Origin: Vreelandella subglaciescola
GTDB taxonomy: Bacteria > Pseudomonadota > Gammaproteobacteria > Pseudomonadales > Halomonadaceae
Direction of reading: 5' to 3'
NCBI RefSeq assembly: GCF_900142895.1
Contig: NZ_LT670847.1
Coordinates: 992,001-1,056,000 of the forward strand
DNA: 64,000 nucleotides
The translations under genes were made by a program, and so were the position numbers. Below are positions 45,931-54,773 of this stretch, piece by piece; within the stretch, counting starts at the first letter, position 1, and every line of letters starts with the position of its first letter. The notes below the pieces were generated by a model. The model searched no databases, was not told the DNA's origin, and worked only from the letters and a program-made list of their open reading frames with translations.

Positions 45931-46206
45931 CTACCATCCGAGAGAAAACATGCTTTCCAGATCGTGGCGCGAATGTACCTGCATCGCGTTCAGGGTTTCC
46001 GTATCGCTCACGCCCTCTACCGCGTTCAGCCGTTCGGTGACGAGCTCGGCCAGGCTTTCAAAATCGCGGGTGCGGGCAATGGCCACCAGATCATAGCGGC
46101 CGCAGGTGGAATACACTTCGCTGATACCCTCAACGTCGGCCAGCCGCTCAGCCACGGACTTGACCTGGCCTTTTTCGGTGTTGATCAAAATGACTGCGTT
46201 TTGCAT
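45931..46206 (-). CDS. Stand-alone Lrp/AsnC effector-binding (RAM) domain protein
   Basis: This 91-residue protein consists of only the ligand-binding half of Lrp/AsnC regulators: MQNAVILINTEKGQVKSVAERLADVEG, YSTCGRYDLVAIARTRDFESLAELV, then VEGVSDTETLNAMQV. No helix-turn-helix is present and the length shows none is missing by truncation. Such stand-alone RAM proteins oligomerise and may bind amino acids or modulate full-length Lrp proteins. AGGGGG is before the ATG. It is divergent from the HiPIP gene. Confidence 0.85.
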   Translation of the reverse strand: MQNAVILINTEKGQVKSVAERLADVEGISEVYSTCGRYDLVAIARTRDFESLAELVTERLNAVEGVSDTETLNAMQVHSRHDLESMFSLGW

Positions 46207-46497
46207 GGCACCCCCTGAGCACTCGTCTTGAAACGATCGTCGCGTAAAAAGGTCAGTATATCAGCGCGCCGGCATATCGCGCAGCTTTGCGACACCCGCT
46301 GCGCGACAGATTGCCGCAGTTCTTCCACAAGCCGGTCGCACAGCGCGAGCGGTTCCGCTAGCATGTCAGACAAGACTGCCCGAAAGAGGCGGCAAGCAGG
46401 GTAAGACCGAACATAACAGGATTGCCCTGATGCAATAAAAAAAGGTGGACTCACCACCCGAGCACCGTGACCCGCAACGAGAATAACAGGAGACATC

Positions 46498-46809
46498 ATG
46501 GCTAATCAGAGTCGACGCAATTTTATGCGCACCAGCGTGCTGGGGCTTGCCGCCCTGCCGCTAGGCGCCGGCATCCTGTCCCAGACGGCCTTTGCCCAAA
46601 CGCTTCCCCGTCTGGACCCATCATCCAGCAATGCCAAAGCGCTTAACTACGTGGAAGTGGCCAGCGAAGCCAGCGACCATCCGGCGTTTGAAGAAGGCGA
46701 GCACTGCGCCAACTGCATGTTCTATACCGCCGATAGCCAGGGCTGCCAACTGTTCCCGCAGAACAGCGTAGAGCCTCAGGGCTGGTGCCAGTCCTGGACC
46801 GCTGCCTAA
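46498..46809 (+). CDS. High-potential iron-sulfur protein (HiPIP), Tat-exported
   Basis: This 103-residue precursor has a Tat signal (SRRNFMRTSVLGLAALPLG, cleaved near AFAQ). The mature protein binds one [4Fe-4S] cluster through Cys70, Cys73, Cys83 and Cys97 (CANCMFY, QGCQLFP, GWCQSW). HiPIPs carry single electrons in the periplasm at high redox potential, serving respiratory or photosynthetic chains; in Halomonas they are known soluble electron carriers. AGGAG five bases upstream of ATG. It is monocistronic with a strong terminator. Confidence 0.95.
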   Translation: MANQSRRNFMRTSVLGLAALPLGAGILSQTAFAQTLPRLDPSSSNAKALNYVEVASEASDHPAFEEGEHCANCMFYTADSQGCQLFPQNSVEPQGWCQSWTAA

Positions 46810-46840
46810 CGGCCGACGCGTTTTACCCAATGCCCGCACA

Positions 46841-46881
46841 AGCCCGCCGCGACCTTAACGGTCTGCCGGCGGGCTTTTTTT
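46841..46881 (+). terminator. Rho-independent terminator of the HiPIP gene
   Basis: A 9-bp stem AGCCCGCCG/CGGCGGGCT with a 17-nt loop is followed by a run of seven T. Confidence 0.85.
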
Positions 46882-46897
46882 CTGCTCAACGTTCGGA

Positions 46898-48916
46898 TTA
46901 CAGGGCGGCGGCCAGCCGGGTGCCCTGCTCGATGGCGCGCTTGGCATCCAGCTCAGCCGCTTCATCCGCGCCACCGATGACGTGCACACCGCGCGCGGCA
47001 AGCGGCGCCACCAGTTCGCGCACCGATTCCTGACCGGCACACACGACAATGGTATCCACTTCCAGATGCTCGGCCTGACCTTCGCGCTGGAAATGCAGCC
47101 CCGACGCATCAATGCTGTCGTACTCACAGCCTGACAGCATGGTGACTCCGTGTTTTTTCAGCGCCGCACGGTGTACCCAGCCGGTGGTGATGCCCAGCCC
47201 CTTGCCGGGCTTGGTGGTCTTGCGCTGCAGCATTACCACGTTGCGAGGCACACGCGGCGGCTCGGGGGCTTGCAGGCCACCCGGCGCATTAACGCCCAGA
47301 TCCACGCCCCATTCGCGACACCAGGCGTCGATATCCAGCGCGGTGGCCGCCTGGTTGACCAAAAGCTCGGCGACGTCAAAGCCGATGCCGCCGGCGCCGA
47401 TAATCGCCACGTTCTGCCCGACTCGCTCGGGGTGTTCAATCGCCTCGGCGTAAGACAGTACCCTGCCTTCCTCGGCCCCTTTCTCAATGCCGGGAAGGTC
47501 AATGGCACGCGGGCGCACGCCAGTGGCCAGTACGACGTCATCGAAGCCGGCCAGGGTTTCAGCATCAGCGGCGGTATTCAGACGGATCTCGACGGCGTGC
47601 TTATCGAGCATGGTGCGGTAGTAACGCAGCGTTTCGTTAAACTCCTCCTTGCCGGGAATCTTGCGCGCGTAGTTGAACTGCCCGCCAAGCTCGCTTTGCT
47701 GTTCAAACAGCACCACGCGATGCCCACAGCTGGCAGCGGTAACAGCGGTTGCCAGCCCCGCGGGCCCACCGCCCACCACGGCCACCCGTCTGGAGGTTTG
47801 CGCCTGCTCCACGATAAGCTCGGTTTCGTGGCAGGCACGCGGATTCACCAGGCACGAGGTCAGCTTGCCGGCAAAGGTGTGGTCCAGACAGGCCTGGTTG
47901 CAGGCAATACAGGTGTTGATTTCATCAGCGTTGCCGGCACGGGCTTTGGCGACCCATTCAGGGTCGGCCAGAAACGGCCGCGCCATGGAGACCATATCCG
48001 CATGGCCGTCAGCCAGCACGCGCTCGGCCACTTCAGGCATGTTGATCCGGTTGGTGGCGATCAGCGGAATCGCAAGCTCGGCTTTCATGCGCCGGGTCAC
48101 GGCGGTAAAGGCGGCCCGCGGCACGCTGGTAACAATCGTCGGCACCCGCGCTTCGTGCCAGCCAATGCCGGTGTTGATGGCATCTGCCCCGGCGGCCTCA
48201 ATGGCACGGCCTAACGCCACGACTTCTTCCCAGGTGCTGCCGTCTTCCACCAGATCAATCATCGAGAGCCGGAAAATCAGTGCAAAATCTTCGCCCGTGG
48301 CCTCGCGAATCCGGCGTACTACGTCCACGGCAAAGCGCGTGCGGTTGGCAAAGCTGCCGCCCCAGTCGTCATCGCGCTGGTTGGTACGCCGGCAGATGAA
48401 CTGATTGATCAGGTAGCCTTCCGAACCCATGATTTCGACGCCGTCGTAGCCGGCCTGTTGGGCCAGAGTGGCACAGCGCACGTAATCGCTGATCTGCTGT
48501 TCGACTTCATCGCTGCCAAGCGCCCGCGGGGGAAACGGATTGATCGGCGCCTGAATCGCCGATGGCGCGACAAGTTCCGGCGAATAGGCATAGCGCCCGG
48601 CGTGCAGAATCTGCATGCACAGGTGCCCACCCTCCGCGTGCACTGCCTCAACCACCTGCCGATGCTCGGGCAGCTGCGCTGCCTCCGTCAGCGCGTGGGC
48701 GCCCTGAAACACTGCGCCCTCGGCGTTGGGCGCAATACCGCCGGTGACAATCAACGACACGCCGGCGCGGGCACGCTCGGCATAAAACGCCGCCAGGCGC
48801 GCAAAGCCGCCGGACACTTCTTCCAGATTGGTGTGCATGGAGCCCATCAGCACGCGATTGGCCAGGGTCAGCGAGCCAAGCCTGAGCGGCTGAAACAGCT
48901 GGGGGTATGCAGTCAT
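46898..48916 (-). CDS. fadH: NADPH-dependent 2,4-dienoyl-CoA reductase
   Basis: This 672-residue flavoprotein reduces 2,4-dienoyl-CoA made during beta-oxidation of unsaturated fatty acids. The N-terminal old-yellow-enzyme TIM barrel (PLRLGSLTLANRVLMGSMHT) is followed by a four-Cys [4Fe-4S] site (CIACNQACLD, SCLVNPRACHE), then FAD (VAVVGGGPAGLATAV) and NADPH (VAIIGAGGIGFDVAELL) domains. AGGAG six bases before the ATG at 48916 favours that start over the preceding GTG. No other fatty-acid gene is adjacent. Confidence 0.95.
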   Translation of the reverse strand: MTAYPQLFQPLRLGSLTLANRVLMGSMHTNLEEVSGGFARLAAFYAERARAGVSLIVTGGIAPNAEGAVFQGAHALTEAAQLPEHRQVVEAVHAEGGHLCMQILHAGRYAYSPELVAPSAIQAPINPFPPRALGSDEVEQQISDYVRCATLAQQAGYDGVEIMGSEGYLINQFICRRTNQRDDDWGGSFANRTRFAVDVVRRIREATGEDFALIFRLSMIDLVEDGSTWEEVVALGRAIEAAGADAINTGIGWHEARVPTIVTSVPRAAFTAVTRRMKAELAIPLIATNRINMPEVAERVLADGHADMVSMARPFLADPEWVAKARAGNADEINTCIACNQACLDHTFAGKLTSCLVNPRACHETELIVEQAQTSRRVAVVGGGPAGLATAVTAASCGHRVVLFEQQSELGGQFNYARKIPGKEEFNETLRYYRTMLDKHAVEIRLNTAADAETLAGFDDVVLATGVRPRAIDLPGIEKGAEEGRVLSYAEAIEHPERVGQNVAIIGAGGIGFDVAELLVNQAATALDIDAWCREWGVDLGVNAPGGLQAPEPPRVPRNVVMLQRKTTKPGKGLGITTGWVHRAALKKHGVTMLSGCEYDSIDASGLHFQREGQAEHLEVDTIVVCAGQESVRELVAPLAARGVHVIGGADEAAELDAKRAIEQGTRLAAAL

Positions 48917-49248
48917 CACGATCTCCTAACGCCTTTTTTCAAACAAGCGTATGACATCCTGAGCGATGCGTATAGCCCTCTCCCGTCCGGGTATAAGCAT
49001 CGATATAAGACCAGGCCCTCGCCACCAGGCCGCCGACAGACAAAAAATCAGGGAACAAAATACGCTCGTCACAGACCAAAGGAGTAAGAGTAAAAGTCAT
49101 TGCTCAAGGCTTCGGAAAACAGAAGCGATGCCTTATTTTTTGCAACCTTTATACTTGAATAAATTTCTGTATCATTTATGGTTAACAACACGTCCCAGAA
49201 AATGATGATCGATGGACGAGTCTTTCAACCGCACGACACGAGGTGTCT
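48917..49248. other. Intergenic region between fadH and a small exported protein
   Basis: These 332 bp separate divergent genes. The half near 49248 is AT-rich (49130-49200, with TTTATACTTGAATAAATTT), as expected for promoters. I see no RNA gene, repeat or recognisable operator here. Confidence 0.5.
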
Positions 49249-49581
49249 ATGACGATTTCCATGAAACAGGGCCTCAAGACAGTAGCAGTCGCAGGTGCAT
49301 TCAGCCTTTTCTCCGGCATGGCGTTCGCTGACCATCACAACGAAAACGCCGCTAACCCGGAAACCGGCACAGACTCAGCCAACGATCCCACTGATGTACA
49401 GCCGGAAACACAGCAGCACGGCACCATTGATCCCGACGAGCCGGTGGTCAGCGCGCAGGAAAACACCATGAGCGACAACGACCCCTCAAGCGAAATGAGC
49501 CCCGACGGCATGCTGCCCGAAGAGGACGGTCTTGATGACGATCACGGCGTCGATTCCGATAACGTTCCGTACGACGAATAA
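49249..49581 (+). CDS. Small, very acidic exported protein of unknown function
   Basis: This 110-residue precursor has signal peptide MTISMKQGLKTVAVAGAFSL, cleaved near GMAFA-DHH. The mature part is almost free of hydrophobic clusters and loaded with Asp, Glu, Asn and Thr/Ser (DPTDVQPETQQHGTIDPDEP, EEDGLDDDHGVDSD). It is probably disordered or metal-binding in the periplasm. GAGG five bases upstream supports the ATG. Monocistronic, with a strong terminator. No family is recognised; acidic exported proteins like this are common in halophiles. Confidence 0.7.
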   Translation: MTISMKQGLKTVAVAGAFSLFSGMAFADHHNENAANPETGTDSANDPTDVQPETQQHGTIDPDEPVVSAQENTMSDNDPSSEMSPDGMLPEEDGLDDDHGVDSDNVPYDE

Positions 49582-49613
49582 CTACCCCAGCCTGAACGGC
49601 AACGACAAACGCA

Positions 49614-49642
49614 GCCCCGGCTTTTACCGCCGGGGCTTTTTT
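49614..49642 (+). terminator. Rho-independent terminator of the acidic exported protein gene
   Basis: An 8-bp stem GCCCCGGC/GCCGGGGC with a 7-nt loop is followed by TTTTTT. Confidence 0.85.
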
Positions 49643-49772
49643 ATACCTGCCCGCCGCCCGGCATTCAGCCTCGGGGACTCACGGCTTTGCGCTGCCAACG
49701 CGCGTGCTACCATGCCCCGACTGTTTTGCTTGACCTGTTTTTTTCGACGGCCTTTTCAACCGGGGTATTGCC

Positions 49773-51371
49773 ATGTCGCTTGAAGATCTGCACCTGAATC
49801 TGCGCAACCTGACACCCGCCGACTATCCGCCGCTAAAGGCATTGATGGACGCCGTTTATCACGATATTGGCGGCGCCTGGTCAAACCTCACCATCGACAA
49901 GCTGATTCAGGCCTTTCCCGACGGGCAGATCGTGATTGAAGACGACGGTGTGCTCGTAGGCGTGGCGCTCACCGTTCAGGTGGACTACGACGAGTTTTCC
50001 AACCCCCACCGTTACGATGATCTTATCGGGCACCGTGAGATCATTCTCAACAACGCCGAAGGCGATGCGATGTACGGGCTGGACGTGCTGATTCACCCGG
50101 ACTACCGCGGCTACCGTCTGGGGCGCCGGCTTTATGAAGCGCGCAAGGAGCTGTGCCGTTCGATGAACCTGCGCGCGATTCTTGCCGGCGGGCGAATTCC
50201 CGGGTATCACCAGCACGCCGACGCGTTAAGCCCCGCCGCCTATATTGAAAAAGTCGCGCGCAAAGAACTCCACGACACGATTCTGTCCTTTCAGCTGGCC
50301 AACGATTTTCAGGTCAAGCGCCTGCTGCGCAAATACCTGCCGGAAGACGCCCAATCCCGGGGCTACGCCACGCTACTGGAATGGAACAACATCCTGTTCG
50401 AACCGGCCGAGCGCGTGATCAACACCCGCCCCACCCAGGTGCGCGTGGGGGCGGTGCAGTGGCAGATGCGCGAATTTTCTTCAGTAGACGCCGCGCTGCA
50501 GCAGATTGAATACTTCGTTGACGCCTTGTCGGATTACCAGAGCGACTTCGCGGTGTTTCCGGAGCTGTTCAACGCACCGCTGATCGGACTTCAGGATCGC
50601 GCCGCCCAGCAGGACCCTATCGGTGCCATCCGCTTTCTAGCCAGCTTTACCGAGCGGTTCAAGACCGAGCTTTCACGCATGGCGGTGGCCTACAACATCA
50701 ATATTGTCGGCGGCTCGATGATCGAAATCGGCGACGATGACCGGCTCTACAACATCGCCTACCTGTTCCACCGCGACGGCAGCGTCGAGCGCCAGGCCAA
50801 ACTGCATATTACCCCGCAGGAGCGCCGCGACTGGGTGATTGAAGGCGGCGATGACCTCCAGGTATTTGACACCGACGCCGGCCGGGTGGGGATTCTGATC
50901 TGCTACGACGTAGAGTTTCCCGAACTGTCACGCCTGCTGGCCGATCAGGACATGGACATCCTGTTCGTGCCTTTCTGGACCGATACCAAAAACGGCTACC
51001 TGCGCGTACGCCACTGCGCTCAGGCACGGGCGATTGAAAACGAGTGCTACGTGGTGCTGTGCGGCAGCGTCGGCAACCTGCCGTCGATTGAAAATCTGGA
51101 CATCCAGTATGCCCAGTCGGCGGTGTTTTCCCCGTCCGACTTTGCCTTCCCCCACGACGCGGTGCTGGCCGAAACCACGCCCAACACCGAGATGATCTTT
51201 TTCTCGGATCTGGACCTCACGCGCCTGACCGTGGTGCGCGCCGAAGGCTCGGTCACCAACCTGAAAGACCGCCGCAAGGATCTTTTCGACCTGCGCTGGC
51301 GGGACTGGTCATGGAAGTCCGGCGCCAATCTCGAGCACGAGAAAAAGCGCGACGACGACAAGCACCGCTAG
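49773..51371 (+). CDS. Fusion of GNAT acetyltransferase and nitrilase-family hydrolase
   Basis: This is a 532-residue fusion. Residues 1-215 form a GNAT acetyltransferase (LDVLIHPDYRGYRLGRRLYEA is the acetyl-CoA loop). Residues 220-515 form a carbon-nitrogen hydrolase with the Glu-Lys-Cys triad: Glu in FAVFPELFNAP, Lys in RQAKLHITPQER and Cys in VGILICYDVEFPE. The same fusion occurs in several bacteria, but its substrate is unknown; the two activities could handle an N-acyl or amide metabolite in sequence. It is a single gene with no partner, convergent with the alkyltransferase-like gene. Confidence 0.9.
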   Translation: MSLEDLHLNLRNLTPADYPPLKALMDAVYHDIGGAWSNLTIDKLIQAFPDGQIVIEDDGVLVGVALTVQVDYDEFSNPHRYDDLIGHREIILNNAEGDAMYGLDVLIHPDYRGYRLGRRLYEARKELCRSMNLRAILAGGRIPGYHQHADALSPAAYIEKVARKELHDTILSFQLANDFQVKRLLRKYLPEDAQSRGYATLLEWNNILFEPAERVINTRPTQVRVGAVQWQMREFSSVDAALQQIEYFVDALSDYQSDFAVFPELFNAPLIGLQDRAAQQDPIGAIRFLASFTERFKTELSRMAVAYNINIVGGSMIEIGDDDRLYNIAYLFHRDGSVERQAKLHITPQERRDWVIEGGDDLQVFDTDAGRVGILICYDVEFPELSRLLADQDMDILFVPFWTDTKNGYLRVRHCAQARAIENECYVVLCGSVGNLPSIENLDIQYAQSAVFSPSDFAFPHDAVLAETTPNTEMIFFSDLDLTRLTVVRAEGSVTNLKDRRKDLFDLRWRDWSWKSGANLEHEKKRDDDKHR

Positions 51372-51394
51372 CCGCCGTCACGCCAAATGCCACC

Positions 51395-51691
51395 TCAGGG
51401 CCACAGCAAATGCGCGGGGATACGCCCCGCCGCATCGAAAATCACGCCCTCGGCGGTGAGCCTCTCGCGCTGACGAGACGCACCGCCGTGGTCGGCCAGC
51501 CGCCGCGAAGCGGACACCACCCGCTGCCAGGGCAGCGTGCTGCCGTCAGGCAGTTTGCGCATGGCGGTACCTACCATGCGCGGCGTGGCGCCTTCCGTCA
51601 TCTGCGCTACGCGCCCGTAGGTGGTCACGCGCCCCGGCGGAATCTGCGCCACCACGGTATATATCTGCTCCAGAACTTCCGGGCGCGCCAT
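51395..51691 (-). CDS. Alkyltransferase-like (ATL) DNA repair protein
   Basis: This 98-residue protein has the DNA-binding domain of O6-alkylguanine alkyltransferases (VVAQIPPGRVTTYGRVAQM, RMVGTAMRKLPDG). The acceptor Cys motif PCHR is replaced by PWQR at positions 54-57, so it cannot accept an alkyl group. ATL proteins bind alkylated guanine and hand the lesion to nucleotide excision repair. Most have PWHR, so PWQR is a further departure. AGGAGG four bases before ATG gives a strong start. It follows the symporter gene by 27 bp. Confidence 0.92.
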   Translation of the reverse strand: MARPEVLEQIYTVVAQIPPGRVTTYGRVAQMTEGATPRMVGTAMRKLPDGSTLPWQRVVSASRRLADHGGASRQRERLTAEGVIFDAAGRIPAHLLWP

Positions 51692-51718
51692 ATGGCCTCC
51701 TGCGCTGGTTTAAAAGAT

Positions 51719-53188
51719 TTACTCGGCGCTGTGTCGATCCGTCAGCCCGGGCCAGGCAGCAGGATCCACCTTATCGACCAGCCCGGGAAACTTCGCCGGA
51801 TCAAAGGTCGGCTCAAGGCCGGCTTTCAGCTGGCGTTCATAGTCGCGAAACAGCGCGAAAGCAATCGGCGACAAGAGCAAAATCGCGATCAGGTTGATGA
51901 TCGCCATCATGCCCATGGACAAGTCAGCAAAGTTCCAGATGGGCCCAAGGCTTGCCACTGAGCCCACCATCACCATCGCCAGCACCGCCAGACGGTAGAT
52001 CAGCACCGCCAGCGGCGCACGACGGCCGGCCAGATACTCAACGTTGGTCTCGCCGTAAGAGTAGTTGGCAATTACCGAGGTAAAGGCAAACAGCAGAATC
52101 GCCACGGCGATAAACATGCCGCCCCACTCACCCACATGGCTGGAAAGCGCCATTTGCGTCAGCTTGATGCCGTTGGCCTCGTCGCCGGCCAACAGCTCGG
52201 GCCCAGCCATGATGATGATCGCCGCTGTGGCGGTGCAGATCACCAGCGTATCCAGAAAGACACCGAGCATCTGAATAAAGCCCTGCGCCGCCGGATGATT
52301 GGGCCGGGTGGTCGCCGTTGCCGCCGCATTGGGCGCCGAGCCCATGCCCGCTTCATTGGAAAACAGCCCGCGCTGAATACCGTTCATGATCGCCTGGGAC
52401 ACCGCAAAACCCATTGCCCCGCCGGCGGCCTGCTCAAGCCCGAACGCGCTTTTGATGATCGTTGCCATCGCCGCGGGAAGCTCGGCCGCGTTGATACCCA
52501 CGACCACCAGCGCCAGCACCAGATACAGCAGCGCCATCAGCGGCACCACCAGCTCTGCGACGCGGGCGATGGATTTAAGCCCGCCAAAGATAATCGGTGC
52601 CACCACGATCATCAGCAACACACCGATCACCCAGGGCGGCACCGCAAACGCCTGCTCCATGGCCTGCGCAATGGAGTTGGCCTGCACGCTGTTGAAGGCC
52701 AGCCCAAAGGCAATGATCAGGCACACCGAAAACAGCATGGCCAGCCAGCGTAGCCCCAGCCCGCGCTCAATGTAGCGCGCCGGCCCGCCGCGAAAGGTGT
52801 TGTCGCCGTGATCGGTTTTAAACGCCTGGGCGAGAGTCGATTCGACAAAGCTGGTCGCCATGCCCAGCATCGCTGTGACCCACATCCAGAACACCGCGCC
52901 CGGGCCGCCAAAGTAGATCGCCACCGCGACGCCGGCGAGATTGCCCGTGCCCACCCGGGCAGCAAGGCTGGTGGAAAGCGCCTGAAACGATGAAATACCG
53001 CCGCTTGACTGGCGCGAATAGCGCAGCAGCTTGAACATGTGGCCGAAATAGCGCACCTGAATGCCCCGGGTCATGACGGTAAAATAAAGGCCGGCACCCA
53101 GCAGCAGATAAATCAGCACGCTGCCCCATAAAAGGCCGTTTCCGGCATCAACCAGCCGCGTCAAAGCGGCGGGTAAAGTGATATCCAT
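51719..53188 (-). CDS. Sodium/alanine (AGCS-family) symporter
   Basis: This 489-residue inner-membrane carrier has about eleven helices and the AGCS signatures: FQALSTSLAARVGTGNLAGVA, MGMATSFVESTLAQAFK-type loop, and GIQRGLFSNEAGMGSAPNAAA. It imports alanine or glycine with Na+ (or H+). The ATG at 53188 (MDITLPAALTRLVDAGNGLL) matches the family start; the longer frame adds a Phe-rich segment with no support. The upstream region has an AT-rich inverted repeat at 53303-53329. Confidence 0.92.
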   Translation of the reverse strand: MDITLPAALTRLVDAGNGLLWGSVLIYLLLGAGLYFTVMTRGIQVRYFGHMFKLLRYSRQSSGGISSFQALSTSLAARVGTGNLAGVAVAIYFGGPGAVFWMWVTAMLGMATSFVESTLAQAFKTDHGDNTFRGGPARYIERGLGLRWLAMLFSVCLIIAFGLAFNSVQANSIAQAMEQAFAVPPWVIGVLLMIVVAPIIFGGLKSIARVAELVVPLMALLYLVLALVVVGINAAELPAAMATIIKSAFGLEQAAGGAMGFAVSQAIMNGIQRGLFSNEAGMGSAPNAAATATTRPNHPAAQGFIQMLGVFLDTLVICTATAAIIIMAGPELLAGDEANGIKLTQMALSSHVGEWGGMFIAVAILLFAFTSVIANYSYGETNVEYLAGRRAPLAVLIYRLAVLAMVMVGSVASLGPIWNFADLSMGMMAIINLIAILLLSPIAFALFRDYERQLKAGLEPTFDPAKFPGLVDKVDPAAWPGLTDRHSAE

Positions 53189-53585
53189 GGTGTTTATACC
53201 TGTTGGCAATTGCACGTTGAAAAACAAGAAAAACGCTGCGGTTCTTGCCTGAAATGAGTTCAAGACCACAGCGCCGGCACGGCAAAAAGGCGTGCTGGCC
53301 GCCTATTTTTCACGCATCGGGAAAAATAGCAATAACCGCTATCATTCACACCTCGCTCAACACCATTTCTTATAAAAACAAAGAAAAACAGATTATTAGA
53401 CCAAGGTTTAAGATTACGGATTTTTCGGGAAGCACCTGCTTTCATCTGTGCACCGGCTTTTTCATCGCCACGACGCGCGCGCTTGCGCCACTGCCGACAC
53501 CGCGCAAGAGTGAGGCCATAACAATGACAGCAACGAACGACCGCAGCGCCATCATAACGGCGGCAGTCTGAACAAGGAGCGCGAC
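53189..53585. other. Divergent intergenic region between symporter and astE
   Basis: These 397 bp separate the symporter and astE. The only structure found is the inverted repeat CTATTTTTC/GAAAAATAG at 53303-53329 with a 9-nt loop, nearer the symporter, and an AT-rich tract at 53360-53400. No RNA gene or mobile element was recognised. Confidence 0.5.
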
Positions 53586-54608
53586 ATGCTCAACGAATGG
53601 CTGGACTGGACGCTTGACGGCGCCGCGCCGCGCGCCTCATCGGGAACGCTGCCATCAGGCCGCTATACACTGCACGCACCCGGTGTGCTGGAGCTTTTAC
53701 CCACCGCCTGCGCCACCGCTGACGCAAACCAGGCATACGCCTGCGTGTTTTCCACCGCTATTCACGGCAACGAAACCGCGCCGGTGGAGCTTATCGGCGA
53801 GCTACTCTGCGCTCTTGAAGCCGGCACGTTACGCCTGGGCGCACCGATTCTTGTCATTCTTGGCAACCTGCCGGCGCTGCGCGCCGGCACGCGCTTTATC
53901 GACACCAACCTGAACCGGCTCTTCCAGCGCGATCTTGACGCCCACGGTGACGAACCCGACCGCGCGCGCGAGCTCATGGCTCAGGTCGATGCGTTTTACG
54001 CGCGTCACTCGGCACTGACACCGCTGCATTACGATTTGCACACGGCCATACGCGAAAGCCTGTACCCGTACTTTGCGGTCGTGCCCTACGCCAGCGCGCC
54101 CACGCATCCGGCCCAGTGGCGCTTTCTGGCAGGCGCCGGCATTCAGGCGGTGCTGCATCAGCATCAGCACAGCTGGACGTTCTCGCACTATAGCAAGCAC
54201 TATCACGGCGCTCAGGCCTTTACCCTGGAGCTTGGCCGGGTAGCCGCCTTCGGGCACAACGACCTGGCGGCACTGGCACCCATGCTCGCGCTGTTAAGCG
54301 CCCTGAGCCGTGGCGAGCCCCCTGTGGAAGCGCCTGCCAACGCGATGGCCTTTTTTCAGGTGGAACACGAGCTAATGCGCCAAAGCGTTGATTTTCGCCT
54401 ATGCTTTGCCGACGCGACACCCAATTTCACCGCCTTTGCGCCGGGGGAACATCTGGCATACGACGCCAGCGCGGGAGAGACAATAGTGGAGCACAGGTCA
54501 CTTCACGTGGTGTTTCCCAACGCCCGGGTTGAAGTGGGGGCAAGGGCAGCACTGTTGGTCGCGCCGGCATCGCCGCCCGACGCCACCACTAAAACCAAAG
54601 TCGAATAA
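53586..54608 (+). CDS. astE: Succinylglutamate desuccinylase
   Basis: This 340-residue zinc enzyme performs the last step of the arginine succinyltransferase pathway, releasing glutamate and succinate. Zinc ligands His60 and Glu63 are in HGNETAP and His152 in DLHTAIR; the catalytic Glu is at 215 (FTLELGRVA). AAGGAG six bases upstream of ATG. Other ast genes are not in the window. A basic-amino-acid ABC transporter follows on the same strand after 165 bp, which links uptake and breakdown of arginine. Confidence 0.93.
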   Translation: MLNEWLDWTLDGAAPRASSGTLPSGRYTLHAPGVLELLPTACATADANQAYACVFSTAIHGNETAPVELIGELLCALEAGTLRLGAPILVILGNLPALRAGTRFIDTNLNRLFQRDLDAHGDEPDRARELMAQVDAFYARHSALTPLHYDLHTAIRESLYPYFAVVPYASAPTHPAQWRFLAGAGIQAVLHQHQHSWTFSHYSKHYHGAQAFTLELGRVAAFGHNDLAALAPMLALLSALSRGEPPVEAPANAMAFFQVEHELMRQSVDFRLCFADATPNFTAFAPGEHLAYDASAGETIVEHRSLHVVFPNARVEVGARAALLVAPASPPDATTKTKVE

Positions 54609-54773
54609 ATAAAACGCCGGCATGAGACGCTATATACAAGGCTGGCCTGTTAGAATCGCCTGCTTTTTTGTACCCGCCGTCTCGGGCGTATGCGTTCACC
54701 TTTTGCGCTCATCGTTTGCACTCACACCGACCTTGAAGGTTGCTGCGGCAATCCCTGTTTTGGAGCCTCTGCT

